NCBI GenBank assembly: GCA_934359185.1
Contig: CAKRLE010000013.1
Coordinates: 7,301 to 71,300 of the forward strand
Source: an uncultured Lachnospira sp.
GTDB lineage: Bacteria; Bacillota; Clostridia; Lachnospirales; Lachnospiraceae
DNA length: 64,000 bases
Direction: 5' to 3'
Shown here: positions 16,417-26,208 of the stretch, one piece after another
Layout of the letters: the number at the start of each line of letters is the position of its first letter
Numbering within the stretch: the first letter of the stretch is position 1
Program-made: the position numbers and the translations under genes
Notes under the pieces: generated by a model
Told to the model about the DNA's origin: nothing
The model's input: the letters and a program-made list of their open reading frames with translations, nothing else
Database searches by the model: none

Positions 16417-16455
16417 ACTCCCCTGACAGCATATTATCTGTCAGGGGAGTTTTTA
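16417..16455 (+). terminator. Strong intrinsic terminator after the PD-(D/E)XK gene
   Basis: ACTCCCCTGACAG pairs with CTGTCAGGGGAGT (13 bp, 8-nt loop) followed by TTTTT. The stem is perfect. Confidence 0.9.
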
Positions 16456-16476
16456 TAAAAATCACTCTCTTGCATG

Positions 16477-16520
16477 GCAATTTCTAAGCGTGGTGCTATC
16501 GCACCACACTAAGAAATTGC
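16477..16520 (-). terminator. Long hairpin immediately after nifJ
   Basis: GCAATTTCTTAGTGTGGTGC and its near complement form a stem of about 20 bp with a GATA loop and one mismatch. It begins 4 bp after the nifJ stop. The run of T is displaced (GATTTTTAT about 15 nt on), so it may stabilise the 3' end as well as terminate. Confidence 0.7.
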
Positions 16521-16523
16521 TCA

Positions 16524-19500
16524 TTACTTGTAAAGCTCAACAAGTTTAAGAAGGTGCTCATATCTATCCTTAGCAGCCTGCTCAGACTTAGCAAAGAGTT
16601 TCTCTGCTCTTTCTGGGAATGGCTTAATAAGTCTTGTGTAACGAGCCTCATTATTAAGGAATTCCTGATATGTACCATCTCCCTCTTTAGATGTAAGAGT
16701 GAATGGATTCTTGCCCTCTGCCTTGAGTGCTGGGTTGAATGAGAAGAGATTCCAGTAACCAGCCTTAACAGCCTTCTTCATCTCATCCTGGCAATGGTTC
16801 ATACCACCCTTAGCGATACCGTGAAGTTCGCAAGGTGCATAACCAATAATAAGTGATGGACCATTGTATGCTTCAGCTTCCTTGATAGCCTTAAGAGCCT
16901 GTGCTGGATTAGCACCAAGTGCGATCTGAGCAACATATACATAACCATAGCTCATAGCGATTTCAGCAAGTGACTTCTTACCGATTTCCTTACCAGCTGC
17001 AGCGAACTGACAAACCTCACCGATGTTAGAAGCCTTAGAAGCCTGTCCACCTGTATTAGAATACATCTCTGTATCGAATACCATTACGTTAACATTCTCG
17101 CCTGATGCAAGTACATGATCAAGACCACCGAAACCGATATCGTAAGCCCAGCCATCACCACCGAAGATCCATACAGACTTCTTAGCGAGGTAGTTCTTCT
17201 TAGCTAATACTTCTGGAGCTGTTGGGCAACCCTCAGCAGCAGCCTTCTCAAGTTCAGCAACTAATGCATCTGTTGCTGGTGTGTTAGCCTTAGTATCATC
17301 CTTTGTCTCGATGTACTTAGCTGCAGCAGCCTTGAAGCTCTCAGATGCCTTATCTGATGCTGCCATCTCTTCTATCTTAGCGATAGCCTGGTTACGGATA
17401 ACCTTCTGACCAAGATACATACCAAAACCATGTTCTGCATTGTCCTCAAATAATGAGTTAGACCATGCTGGTCCCTTTAATGAATCCTTGTTAACTGTAT
17501 ATGGTGATGTAGCAGCTGGACCACCCCAGATTGAAGAACAACCTGTTGCGTTAGAAATGTACATCTGCTCACCGAATAACTGAGTAATAAGTCTTGCATA
17601 TGATGTCTCTGCACATCCTGCACATGAACCTGAGAACTCAAGTAATGGCTGATTGTACTGAGAACCGATTGGTGTCTCAACAAGCGCTGGCTTAATCTCT
17701 TTCTTGCCAACATTAGCAACTAAGTAATCAAATACTGGCTGCTCTGCTGCCTGAGATTCCTGTGGAACCATCTTTAAAGCATCTCCTGCCTTAGGACAAA
17801 CAGTAACACACTCGCCACATCCCATACAATCTAATGGAGATACTGACATTGTATACTTCATAGTTGTATCTGTTGCATGCTTAGAATCAACAAGCTTAAT
17901 CTGTGATGGAGCTGCATTAACTTCATCAGCACTTAAGATAAATGGTCTGATTGTAGCATGTGAACAAACGAATGCACAGCTGTTACACTGAGCACAGCTC
18001 TCAGGATTCCACTCTGGAACCATAACTGCTGTACCACGCTTCTCATATGCAGAAGCACCTGTCTCGAACTGACCATCAGCGATATCCTTGAATGCTGATA
18101 CTGGAAGGCTGTCACCATCCATAAGTCCGATAGGATCAAGAAGTTCGTTAACCATCTTAACTGTGGCTGGACGGCCTTCTCTCTTAACTTCCTTCTTCTC
18201 ATCTGTAGCATTAGCCCAGTCAGCTGGAACTTCTACTTTATGTATAGCATCTACACCGGCATCAATAGCCTTGTAGTTCATCTCTACTACAGCATCACCC
18301 TTCTTGCTGTATGACTTCTTAGCAGCAGCTTTCATGAACTCAACAGCCTGATCGATAGGCATTACGTTAGCAAGCTTGAAGAATGCTGACTGTAAGATTG
18401 TATTAGTTCTCTTACCCATACCAATCTCAATAGCCTTATCAATAGCGTTGATTGTGTAGAGCTGGATATTGTTGTTAGCAATATATCTCTTAGCCTCTGC
18501 TGGCATATGGTGGTTAAGTTCCTCGTCTGACCACTGGCAGTTGATCATGTAGATTCCGCCTGGCTTAACGTCCTGAACCATCTTGTATCCCTTAACTACA
18601 TATGATGGGTTATGACATGCAACGAAGTCAGCCTGATTGATGTAGTATGGGCTTCTGATTGGCTTATCACCAAATCTTAAGTGGCTGATTGTGATACCAC
18701 CTGTCTTCTTAGAGTCATACTGGAAGTATGCCTGGATATACTTATCTGTATGGTCACCGATAATCTTAGTAGAGTTCTTGTTAGCACCTACTGTACCATC
18801 ACCACCGAGACCCCAGAACTTACACTCAACTGTACCAGGAGCTGAAGTGATAGGAGCTGGCTTAACCTCTGGAAGTGAAAGGTTAGTAACATCATCAACG
18901 ATACCGATAGTAAATCTGTTCTTAGGAGCATCCTTAAGGAGCTCTGTATATACAGCAAATACTGATGAAGGTGGTGTATCCTTAGAACCAAGACCATAAC
19001 GTCCACCAACAAGTGTAACATCATTCATGCCTGCTTCACGAAGTGTTGCAGCAACATCAAGGTAAAGTGGCTCACCAAGTGAACCTGGCTCCTTAGTTCT
19101 GTCTAATACTGCAATCTTCTTAGCTGTCTTAGGAATAACCTTTAAGATAGCTTCTGATGACCATGGACGGTAAAGTCTTACCTTAACAAGACCTACCTTC
19201 TCGCCCTTAGCTGTAAGGTAATCAATAACCTCTTCTGCAACATCACAGATAGAACCCATAGCGATGATTACTCTGTCAGCATCTGGAGCACCATAGTAGT
19301 TAAATAAATCATAGTTAGTACCGAGCTTGTCATTAATCTTCTTCATGTACTTCTCAACTACTGCTGGAAGAGCATCATAAACTGAGTTACATGCCTCACG
19401 ATGCTGGAAGAATACATCACCATTCTCATGAGAACCACGCATAGCTGGGTTGTTAGGATTAAGAGCATGTGCACGGAATGCTTCTACAGCATCCATTGGA

Positions 19501-20084
19501 CACATTTCCTTAAGATCTTCATAATCCCACTTCTCAATCTTCTGAATCTCGTGAGATGTACGGAAACCATCGAAGAAGTTAATAAATGGAACTTTTCCCT
19601 CTAATGCTGCAAGATGTGCAACTGGGCTTAAATCCATAACTTCCTGTGGGTTTGTCTCTGCAAGCATAGCAAAACCAGTCTGACGACAGGCATATACGTC
19701 ACTGTGGTCACCAAAAATGTTAAGTGACTGTGTAGCTACTGTACGTGCAGATACATCGAATACGCAAGGAAGCTGCTCAGCAGCAATCTTATACATATTA
19801 GGAATCATAAGAAGAAGTCCCTGTGAAGCTGTAAATGTTGTAGTTAAAGCACCTGCTGCTAATGAGCCGTGTACTGTACCTGCAGCACCAGCCTCAGACT
19901 GCATCTCTGATACTGTCACTGTGTTACCAAAAATATTCTTTCTTCCCTCTGCAGACCACTGATCCACATAATCTGCCATAGGGCTTGAAGGTGTAATTGG
20001 ATAGATACCTGCTACTTCTGTGTAGGCATACGCTACATGAGCTGCGGCTGTATTACCATCCATTGACTGTCTTTCTCTAGCCAT
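16524..20084 (-). CDS. nifJ: Pyruvate:ferredoxin (flavodoxin) oxidoreductase
   Basis: This enzyme oxidises pyruvate and CoA to acetyl-CoA and CO2 while reducing ferredoxin; it is a central step of clostridial fermentation. The single-chain 1186-residue protein has the full homodimeric domain order: N-terminal pyrimidine-binding domain with GIYPITPSSPMA, a CoA-binding region, a ferredoxin-like domain with two 4Fe-4S motifs (CAQCNSCAFVC and CMGCGECVTVC) near residues 680-760, then the TPP-binding domain with GSCAGCAE and GDGWAYDIGFGG. The proximal cluster cysteines are in the last domain. AAGGAGG lies about 11 nt before the ATG. It is monocistronic, ended by a hairpin. Codon usage looks highly biased, as expected for an abundant protein. 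Confidence 0.97.
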   Translation of the reverse strand: MARERQSMDGNTAAAHVAYAYTEVAGIYPITPSSPMADYVDQWSAEGRKNIFGNTVTVSEMQSEAGAAGTVHGSLAAGALTTTFTASQGLLLMIPNMYKIAAEQLPCVFDVSARTVATQSLNIFGDHSDVYACRQTGFAMLAETNPQEVMDLSPVAHLAALEGKVPFINFFDGFRTSHEIQKIEKWDYEDLKEMCPMDAVEAFRAHALNPNNPAMRGSHENGDVFFQHREACNSVYDALPAVVEKYMKKINDKLGTNYDLFNYYGAPDADRVIIAMGSICDVAEEVIDYLTAKGEKVGLVKVRLYRPWSSEAILKVIPKTAKKIAVLDRTKEPGSLGEPLYLDVAATLREAGMNDVTLVGGRYGLGSKDTPPSSVFAVYTELLKDAPKNRFTIGIVDDVTNLSLPEVKPAPITSAPGTVECKFWGLGGDGTVGANKNSTKIIGDHTDKYIQAYFQYDSKKTGGITISHLRFGDKPIRSPYYINQADFVACHNPSYVVKGYKMVQDVKPGGIYMINCQWSDEELNHHMPAEAKRYIANNNIQLYTINAIDKAIEIGMGKRTNTILQSAFFKLANVMPIDQAVEFMKAAAKKSYSKKGDAVVEMNYKAIDAGVDAIHKVEVPADWANATDEKKEVKREGRPATVKMVNELLDPIGLMDGDSLPVSAFKDIADGQFETGASAYEKRGTAVMVPEWNPESCAQCNSCAFVCSHATIRPFILSADEVNAAPSQIKLVDSKHATDTTMKYTMSVSPLDCMGCGECVTVCPKAGDALKMVPQESQAAEQPVFDYLVANVGKKEIKPALVETPIGSQYNQPLLEFSGSCAGCAETSYARLITQLFGEQMYISNATGCSSIWGGPAATSPYTVNKDSLKGPAWSNSLFEDNAEHGFGMYLGQKVIRNQAIAKIEEMAASDKASESFKAAAAKYIETKDDTKANTPATDALVAELEKAAAEGCPTAPEVLAKKNYLAKKSVWIFGGDGWAYDIGFGGLDHVLASGENVNVMVFDTEMYSNTGGQASKASNIGEVCQFAAAGKEIGKKSLAEIAMSYGYVYVAQIALGANPAQALKAIKEAEAYNGPSLIIGYAPCELHGIAKGGMNHCQDEMKKAVKAGYWNLFSFNPALKAEGKNPFTLTSKEGDGTYQEFLNNEARYTRLIKPFPERAEKLFAKSEQAAKDRYEHLLKLVELYK

Positions 20085-20114
20085 TAATATAAGTCCTCCT
20101 TAGATTAAATATAT

Positions 20115-20130
20115 GAGATTACATAATCTC
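20115..20130. promoter_or_regulatory. Perfect inverted repeat in the nifJ leader
   Basis: GAGATTA-CA-TAATCTC is a 16-bp perfect dyad ending 15 bp upstream of the nifJ ribosome site. It could be an operator or a small leader hairpin. No regulator is linked. Confidence 0.4.
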
Positions 20131-20250
20131 TGCTATTAATTATTTTAGTATCTTTTACGCCAAAAGTAAAGCTGATATTTGACAAAAGATTTTCAGATGT
20201 AAGAATTATTGCAAACCATATAATAATTGTATAAATATTCATACAATAAA

Positions 20251-20291
20251 GCTCTGACACTGCCATACTTATTGTATAGCAATGCCAGAGC
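20251..20291 (-). terminator. Terminator of the amt-PII gene
   Basis: On the minus strand GCTCTGGCATTGCTATAC pairs with GTATGGCAGTGTCAGAGC through a 5-nt loop with few mismatches, followed by TTTATTG. It is 84 bp beyond the stop. Confidence 0.75.
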
Positions 20292-20374
20292 CTGTTAATA
20301 AAGGGATACATTTATATCATAGCGATAAGCCATAATACCTGGAATAATATTACCATTAATATTGATATCTTTGA

Positions 20375-22120
20375 TTAATCATCTGCACCCTGGAGAGCAT
20401 CATAACCTGTCTCACCAGTACGAACCTTAACAACATCCTCAACATCATAGATAAATATCTTGCCATCACCGATGTGTCCTGTGTAAAGAGCCTTTCTGGC
20501 TGCGTTAATAACATCCATTGGAGATACCTTAGATATAACCATCTCAACCTGAATCTTAGGAAGAAGCTGCATTTCCATCTGGACTCCACGATAATACTCA
20601 GGAGCACCTTTCTGTGTACCACATCCGAGAACCTGTGTAACTGTCATACCTGTTACACCGATATCGTTCATAGCCTTCTTTAACTTCTCGAATCTCTCCT
20701 GCTTCATAAGAATCTCAACCTTAGTAATCTTCTTATCATCAGAACCAGCAGACTTCTGTACTACTGCAGGAACTGCATCTTCCATCTTGGCTGTACCAAC
20801 TGTCTCGAAATCTGATGCATCAAATGTAAGGTCTGTTGTAGATACTTCAAATCCAGCATAAGCTGATGTAAGACCATGTTCTGTGATATCAAGTCCCTTG
20901 ATTTCCTCTTCTCTGCTTGCACGAAGACCAATTGTAGCCTTGATAACAAGGAAAAGAATTGTTATTGTCACTGCTGTCCATGCTGCTACTGATACAAAGC
21001 CAAGTAACTGAAGTCCTAAAAGTTCAAATCCACCACCGTAGAATAAACCTTTAATCTCCTCACCTGCTACATTGGCAATTGAATATTCTGGAGCTGATGG
21101 AGTTGCAAATAAACCTACTGCAAGTGTTCCCCAGATACCATTCATCATATGTACTGCTACAGCACCAACCGGGTCATCAATATGTAACTTATAATCAAGA
21201 AGCCATACACCAAATACTACTAAAAGACCTGCTACAATACCTATACAGATAGAACCAAATGCATCTGTTACATCACAAGAAGCTGTGATAGCTACAAGAC
21301 CTGCTAATGAAGCATTTAAGCACATTGAAACATCAGGCTTGCCATACTTAATCCATGTAAATATCATACATGTAACAGTTGCTACTGCTGGCGCAATTGT
21401 TGTTGTAACAAATATTGAGCCTAACTGGTCAACAGATGTTGCAGCTGCACCATTAAATCCATACCAGCCTAACCAGAGAATGAATACACCTAATGCTCCA
21501 ATAGGAATATTGTGTCCTGGGAATGCGTTAACCTTAATAACTTTGCCGCTTGAATCTTTTTCAAACTTACCAATTCTAGGTCCTAATATCTTGGCACCAA
21601 TAAGTGCTGATATACCACCAACCATATGAATTGCACAAGATCCAGCGAAATCATGGAATCCAAGCTGTGATAACCAGCCGCCGCCCCATATCCAGTGAGC
21701 TTCAATTGGATATATAAGTGCTGATATTACAGCTGAATAAACACAGTAAGATAAGAACTTTGTTCTCTCTGCCATAGCTCCTGATACGATAGTAGCTGTT
21801 GTTGCACAGAATACTAAGTTAAATACGAAGCTTGACCAGTCAAAATCTGCATAAGCTGTAAAGATATCAAATCCTGGCTTACCAATAAGACCTGCTAAAT
21901 CTTCACCTAAAAGTAAACTGAAACCTATAAGTATGAACATTACTGTACCAATACAAAAGTCCATAAGGTTTTTCATAATAATGTTACCTGAGTTCTTTGC
22001 TCTTGTGAAACCAGTTTCAACCATTGCGAAACCAGCCTGCATCCAGAATACCAGAGCGGCACCGATAAGGAACCAGACTCCAAATACTTCTGCGTCAACT
22101 GCTGTAAGAATTTCTTCCAT
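20375..22120 (-). CDS. amt: Ammonium transporter with fused C-terminal PII regulatory domain
   Basis: Residues 1-410 are an Amt/Mep channel with eleven helices. The twin-His pore and signature are recognisable in DFAGSCAIHMVGGISALIG and in the late HMMNGIWG. After a linker of about 50 residues, 463-581 form a complete GlnK/PII protein: KVEILMKQERFEKLKKAMN, a T-loop in GCGTQKGAPEYYRGVQ, and the B-loop region GHIGDGKIFIYDVEDVVKVRTGE. In most bacteria GlnK is a separate trimer that plugs Amt when nitrogen is plentiful; here sensor and channel are one chain. ATG 22120 has AGGAGG 8 nt upstream. The leader carries a terminator-like hairpin (22186-22219). No separate glnK is adjacent. Confidence 0.93.
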   Translation of the reverse strand: MEEILTAVDAEVFGVWFLIGAALVFWMQAGFAMVETGFTRAKNSGNIIMKNLMDFCIGTVMFILIGFSLLLGEDLAGLIGKPGFDIFTAYADFDWSSFVFNLVFCATTATIVSGAMAERTKFLSYCVYSAVISALIYPIEAHWIWGGGWLSQLGFHDFAGSCAIHMVGGISALIGAKILGPRIGKFEKDSSGKVIKVNAFPGHNIPIGALGVFILWLGWYGFNGAAATSVDQLGSIFVTTTIAPAVATVTCMIFTWIKYGKPDVSMCLNASLAGLVAITASCDVTDAFGSICIGIVAGLLVVFGVWLLDYKLHIDDPVGAVAVHMMNGIWGTLAVGLFATPSAPEYSIANVAGEEIKGLFYGGGFELLGLQLLGFVSVAAWTAVTITILFLVIKATIGLRASREEEIKGLDITEHGLTSAYAGFEVSTTDLTFDASDFETVGTAKMEDAVPAVVQKSAGSDDKKITKVEILMKQERFEKLKKAMNDIGVTGMTVTQVLGCGTQKGAPEYYRGVQMEMQLLPKIQVEMVISKVSPMDVINAARKALYTGHIGDGKIFIYDVEDVVKVRTGETGYDALQGADD

Positions 22121-22185
22121 AAATCCTTCCTCCTGTTTTCATTTCTTTCTTAATTAAATAAAAGCATTAATCATATACGCAAAAT

Positions 22186-22219
22186 AGGCGTGCAACCATT
22201 TACCTATGGTTGCACGCCT
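22186..22219. promoter_or_regulatory. Hairpin in the amt leader, possible attenuator
   Basis: AGGCGTGCAACCAT and ATGGTTGCACGCCT form a perfect 14-bp stem with a 6-nt loop. It lies 66 bp before the amt start and is followed on that strand by ATTTTGCG. Being upstream of both divergent genes it has no gene to terminate except as a leader attenuator of amt. On the plus strand it could instead insulate the AraC-type promoter. Confidence 0.5.
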
Positions 22220-22245
22220 TTGTGCTTTGCTTTATTTAATTTATG

Positions 22246-22274
22246 TTGACATTATACATCATGAATTATATAAT
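22246..22274 (+). promoter_or_regulatory. Perfect-consensus promoter of the AraC-type gene
   Basis: TTGACA (22246-22251), 17 nt, TATAAT (22269-22274). Every position matches the sigma-70/sigma-A consensus. It leaves a leader of about 105 nt. The opposite strand carries TATAAT at 22256-22251, a candidate -10 for amt, so the two promoters overlap. Confidence 0.7.
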
Positions 22275-22385
22275 TATTGAATAAATCGGACATGTTTTAT
22301 AATTTTCTAAAATTTCTTTAATATTTATTTTATAAAACTTACCCACATGCCTTTTATACGTAATATACGAAAGGAGCTTTAAGCC

Positions 22386-23195
22386 ATGAAATCAAACATT
22401 TCAACAATACAGCCATACATACATATCACATTCAGGGATGTTCCTGAAAAGGAGCTTACAACTCCATGCAGAATGCATATATACGATGCATGTTCTAAGA
22501 ACCTGCATGGTATGTCTGTTCCTGATTCATTAAGCGTAATACCTTCTGCTGGATGCGTATGGATAATTGCATACAATTCACCAGCACAGTCACGTTTTAT
22601 ATGCATAGGAAGCCAGTCAGAAAAAACAGATGTAGACATAAGCGGCTATGACAATTATTTCATAGCTGTATTTGATGATGACGCAGTATATTTTAATAAA
22701 GGAGCTTCTGATACACTTACTCCTGCTGCCATTGCAGACAGAATCATTGATTTCAAACCAGATAAAACATGTCCTGAATATGATTTCTTAACAGAAATTG
22801 CTGACATTGATAATTTTGATGACAAATGCAAAGCTTTTAATGAATATCTCTCATCAAGCAAACGCCGTTATATATCAGGCAAAGAGGTTGCCAATATGCG
22901 TTCTGTCATACTTAATGCAGACGGTGACTGTTCTGTTAATACGTTATCTGAGATAACAGGGTATTCATGCAGGCATATTAACAGGCTTTTCAACGCATCA
23001 TATGGTTTCGGTCCTAAGGATTTGTGCAAACGTCTTAGATTCCAGCATGCCCTCAATGAGATTTTTACAGACTGCAGCCGTCAGAATTCTGAATTTATCC
23101 AGAACATAGGCTACTCCGACCAGGCACATTTCCAGCGTGAATTCAAATCCTTCATGGGCGAGACACCTAAACAGTTCATCCACAGGATAAAATAA
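22386..23195 (+). CDS. AraC-family transcriptional regulator
   Basis: The C-terminal 100 residues hold two helix-turn-helix motifs of the AraC type: one around DCSVNTLSEITGYSCRHINRLFN and, after a linker helix, FIQNIGYSDQAHFQREFKSFMGETPKQF. The N-terminal 160 residues resemble the small-ligand cupin-like domains seen in several clostridial AraC proteins but have no clear sensor motif. AAAGGAG lies 9 nt before the ATG. It is divergent from amt and could regulate it, but this is only inferred from position. It ends 18 bp from the convergent hemW gene. Confidence 0.85.
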   Translation: MKSNISTIQPYIHITFRDVPEKELTTPCRMHIYDACSKNLHGMSVPDSLSVIPSAGCVWIIAYNSPAQSRFICIGSQSEKTDVDISGYDNYFIAVFDDDAVYFNKGASDTLTPAAIADRIIDFKPDKTCPEYDFLTEIADIDNFDDKCKAFNEYLSSSKRRYISGKEVANMRSVILNADGDCSVNTLSEITGYSCRHINRLFNASYGFGPKDLCKRLRFQHALNEIFTDCSRQNSEFIQNIGYSDQAHFQREFKSFMGETPKQFIHRIK

Positions 23196-23213
23196 CACAG
23201 CTTCCATACTGCC

Positions 23214-24365
23214 TCACAGCATGAAATCAGCCATAACTGTATTGCTTATATCAATTCCACGTTCTGTAAGCCTTAAACTTACACCGCCGCCCTCATTGAT
23301 ATACTCACAGAGCAGTCCGTTATGGCAGTTGTTTTCTATCTCTTTTGCATAAATGCTTTTAATATCGCACCCGAATATCTTCTGAAACTCGTCATATGAT
23401 ACGCCATCCATCTTTCTAAGCCCAAGAAACATGAATTCTTCCATCATATCATTAGATGTTTCTTTATGCCTTTCGCACGCCTGTCCCGGAATTTCCTCCG
23501 CAGCGCACCTGATATACTCCTTCATATCTGCCGTATTAGTATAACGGTATCCCTTATAATATCCAGATGCACCAAGCCCCGTTCCTATATAATCTGTCAA
23601 TTCCCAGTACGAACAGTTATGACGCGACTCAAATCCCGGTCTGGCATAATTAGATATCTCATATCTTTTATATCCCATTCTGGTAAGATAATCTAATGTC
23701 CCATGATACATTTCACGCTCAACATCCTCATCTGGCAGCTCTGGATAATGTGATAGATTATCATAAAGCTGTGTGCCTTCTTCCACTATCAGACTGTATG
23801 CTGATATATGCTCCGGATTCAGAGATACAGCTTTTGCCAGCCCTTCCATATAGGAATCCATTCCCTGTCCTGGAAGCGCCGCCATCATATCTATATTAAT
23901 ATTGTTAAATCCCGCCTCTCTTGCACACATAAAACTTTCAACAAACTTCTCATATGTATGTATTCTTCCAAGAAGTTTAAGTGTTGCATTATCAGTTGAC
24001 TGTAACCCAAAACTTATCCTGTTAATGCCACTGTCAATGTATATTCTCGCTTTTGTCCTGGTAAGTGTTTCCGGGTTGCACTCTATCGTCACCTCTGCAT
24101 TATCTGCAAACCGGAATTTGTCATGCAGCGCGTCCATCACAGCTGCAATATGCCTCTCATCTATGCATGACGGCGTACCGCCTCCGATAAATACAGATGC
24201 CACAGGGCGGTTATCTGGTTCAAGGCTTTTTATTTCATTAACAAGTGCTGCGATATATTTCTTTTTGGTATCCTCATCACTGGCATATGACAGAAAATCG
24301 CAGTAATTGCATTTTTTCACACAAAAAGGGATGTGGACATACACCCCAAAAACATCTGGATTCAT
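23214..24365 (-). CDS. hemW: Radical SAM heme chaperone HemW (formerly HemN-like)
   Basis: The radical SAM motif is CVKKCNYCDF (C-x3-C-x2-C-x-F), diagnostic of HemW rather than true coproporphyrinogen dehydrogenase. Other family blocks are SVFIGGGTPS, ECNPE and GLGASGY. The 383-residue length is usual. HemW binds heme and inserts it into target proteins. ATG 24365 is preferred because AAGGGG lies 7 nt upstream; the GTG six bases earlier is too close to that site. The gene follows lepA by 18 bp, a very common pairing in Firmicutes. Confidence 0.92.
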   Translation of the reverse strand: MNPDVFGVYVHIPFCVKKCNYCDFLSYASDEDTKKKYIAALVNEIKSLEPDNRPVASVFIGGGTPSCIDERHIAAVMDALHDKFRFADNAEVTIECNPETLTRTKARIYIDSGINRISFGLQSTDNATLKLLGRIHTYEKFVESFMCAREAGFNNINIDMMAALPGQGMDSYMEGLAKAVSLNPEHISAYSLIVEEGTQLYDNLSHYPELPDEDVEREMYHGTLDYLTRMGYKRYEISNYARPGFESRHNCSYWELTDYIGTGLGASGYYKGYRYTNTADMKEYIRCAAEEIPGQACERHKETSNDMMEEFMFLGLRKMDGVSYDEFQKIFGCDIKSIYAKEIENNCHNGLLCEYINEGGGVSLRLTERGIDISNTVMADFML

Positions 24366-24383
24366 ATACACACCCCTTAATCT

Positions 24384-26198
24384 TTATTCTTCATCAAGTT
24401 TTAATACGCTCATGAATGCCTTCTGAGGAATCTCTACATTGCCAATCTGACGCATACGCTTCTTTCCCTCTTTCTGCTTCTCAAGAAGCTTCTTTTTACG
24501 GGAAATATCGCCGCCATAACATTTTGCAAGGACATCCTTACGAAGTGCCTTAACCGTCTCTCTTGCTATAACGCGGCTTCCGATAGCGGCCTGGATAGGA
24601 ATCTCAAACTGCTGTCTAGGAATCTCAGATTTGAGCTTCTCGCACATCTTACGTCCTCTCTCCTCTGCACTGCCTGCAAATACGATGAACGAAAGTGCAT
24701 CAACCTCTTCCTTGTTAATAAGAATATCAAGCTTACAGAGATTAGATTTCTCATACCCCTTCATCTCATAATCGAATGATGCATAGCCTCTTGAACGTGA
24801 TTTAAGTGCATCAAAGAAATCATATATAATCTCATTAAGCGGCAGGTCATATTTTAACAATGCCCTGGTCTGCTCTATATATTCCATTCCATTGTATATG
24901 CCTCGTCTTTCCTGGCATAACTTCATTATAGGACCGACAAACTCTGTTGTTACCATAATCTCAGCACTTACCATAGGTTCTTCCATATATGCAATCTCAG
25001 ATGGATCTGGCATATTCGATGGATTCGTAAGGTCTATGACCTCTCCATTAGTCTTATGAACCTTATATATAACACCCGGAGCAGTTGTCACAAGATCGAG
25101 ATTATATTCTCTCTCTAATCTTTCCTGTATAATCTCAAGGTGCAATAATCCCAGAAAACCACATCTGAATCCAAAACCTAATGCAATTGAAGTCTCTGGC
25201 TCAAACTGGAGTGAAGCATCATTGAGCTGGAGCTTTTCCAATGCATCACGTAAATCCTGGTACTTTGAACCATCTGCCGGATAAAGGCCACAGTAAACCA
25301 TAGGATTAACCTTTTTATAACCTGGAAGTGGTTCTGCACATGGACGCATATCATCGGTTATAGTATCACCAACTCTTGTATCTGATACATTTTTAATACT
25401 TGCTGTAACATAGCCAACCATTCCTGCGCTTAATTCATCGCAAGGAATAAACTGTCCAGCTCCGAAATAGCCAACTTCAACAGCTTCCTCGACAGCACCA
25501 GTTGCCATCATACGGATTTTAGTACCTTTCTTAACTGTACCCTCTACAACTCTGCAGAATACTATAACACCCTTATACGCATCATAAAGTGAGTCAAATA
25601 TAAGTGCTGATAAAGGTGCCTCTGGATCTCCTGTTGGCGCTGGAATCTTTTCAACGATTTTTTCAAGAACCTGGTCGATATTGATACCATTTTTGGCGCT
25701 TATCAGTGGTGCATCCTGTGCCTCTATGCCAATCACGTCCTCTATCTCTTCAATAACTCTCTGTGGTTCAGCACTTGGAAGGTCTATCTTATTAATAACA
25801 GGAAACACATCAAGGTCGTGGTCAAGTGCAAGGTATACATTAGCAAGAGTCTGTGCCTCTATGCCCTGTGCTGCATCTACAACAAGGATTGCTCCATCAC
25901 AGGCTGCAAGTGCTCTTGAAACCTCATAATTAAAGTCAACATGTCCCGGTGTGTCAATAAGGTTAAATATATATTCCTGTCCATCACTGGCTCTATATAC
26001 AGTTCTTACAGTCTGTGCCTTGATTGTTATTCCACGCTCTCTCTCAAGATCCATGTTATCAAGCACCTGCTCCTGCATCTCACGGCTTGTAAGAAGCCCT
26101 GTCTTTTCTATAATTCTGTCAGCAAGTGTAGACTTGCCATGGTCAATATGAGCTATTATACAAAAATTTCTGATATTCTTCTGGTTAATCTTAGCCAT
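24384..26198 (-). CDS. lepA: Elongation factor 4 (LepA)
   Basis: LepA is a ribosomal GTPase that helps at stalled or misassembled ribosomes. G1 is [10 protein letters not shown]3 is DTPGHVDF and G4 is NKIDLP. The C-terminal LepA-specific domain ends [10 protein letters not shown]. The 604-residue length fits. ATG 26198 is used; GAGGAAT is upstream. It is followed by hemW in what looks like one operon and preceded closely (10 bp) by the amidase-fold gene. Confidence 0.97.
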   Translation of the reverse strand: MAKINQKNIRNFCIIAHIDHGKSTLADRIIEKTGLLTSREMQEQVLDNMDLERERGITIKAQTVRTVYRASDGQEYIFNLIDTPGHVDFNYEVSRALAACDGAILVVDAAQGIEAQTLANVYLALDHDLDVFPVINKIDLPSAEPQRVIEEIEDVIGIEAQDAPLISAKNGINIDQVLEKIVEKIPAPTGDPEAPLSALIFDSLYDAYKGVIVFCRVVEGTVKKGTKIRMMATGAVEEAVEVGYFGAGQFIPCDELSAGMVGYVTASIKNVSDTRVGDTITDDMRPCAEPLPGYKKVNPMVYCGLYPADGSKYQDLRDALEKLQLNDASLQFEPETSIALGFGFRCGFLGLLHLEIIQERLEREYNLDLVTTAPGVIYKVHKTNGEVIDLTNPSNMPDPSEIAYMEEPMVSAEIMVTTEFVGPIMKLCQERRGIYNGMEYIEQTRALLKYDLPLNEIIYDFFDALKSRSRGYASFDYEMKGYEKSNLCKLDILINKEEVDALSFIVFAGSAEERGRKMCEKLKSEIPRQQFEIPIQAAIGSRVIARETVKALRKDVLAKCYGGDISRKKKLLEKQKEGKKRMRQIGNVEIPQKAFMSVLKLDEE

Positions 26199-26208
26199 CA
26201 ATTATTCC

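Noticed and set aside
18691..18999. Antisense frames over nifJ
   Set aside because: Strong codon bias in nifJ creates long open shadows; none has a ribosome site or recognisable motif.
20105..20311. 68-codon frame between amt and nifJ
   Set aside because: It covers the amt terminator and the nifJ leader, has no ribosome site and looks non-coding.
22186..22385. Sigma-54 promoter or ANTAR element upstream of amt
   Set aside because: The GG and GC elements are not spaced for -24/-12, and the hexaloop lacks G at position 4.
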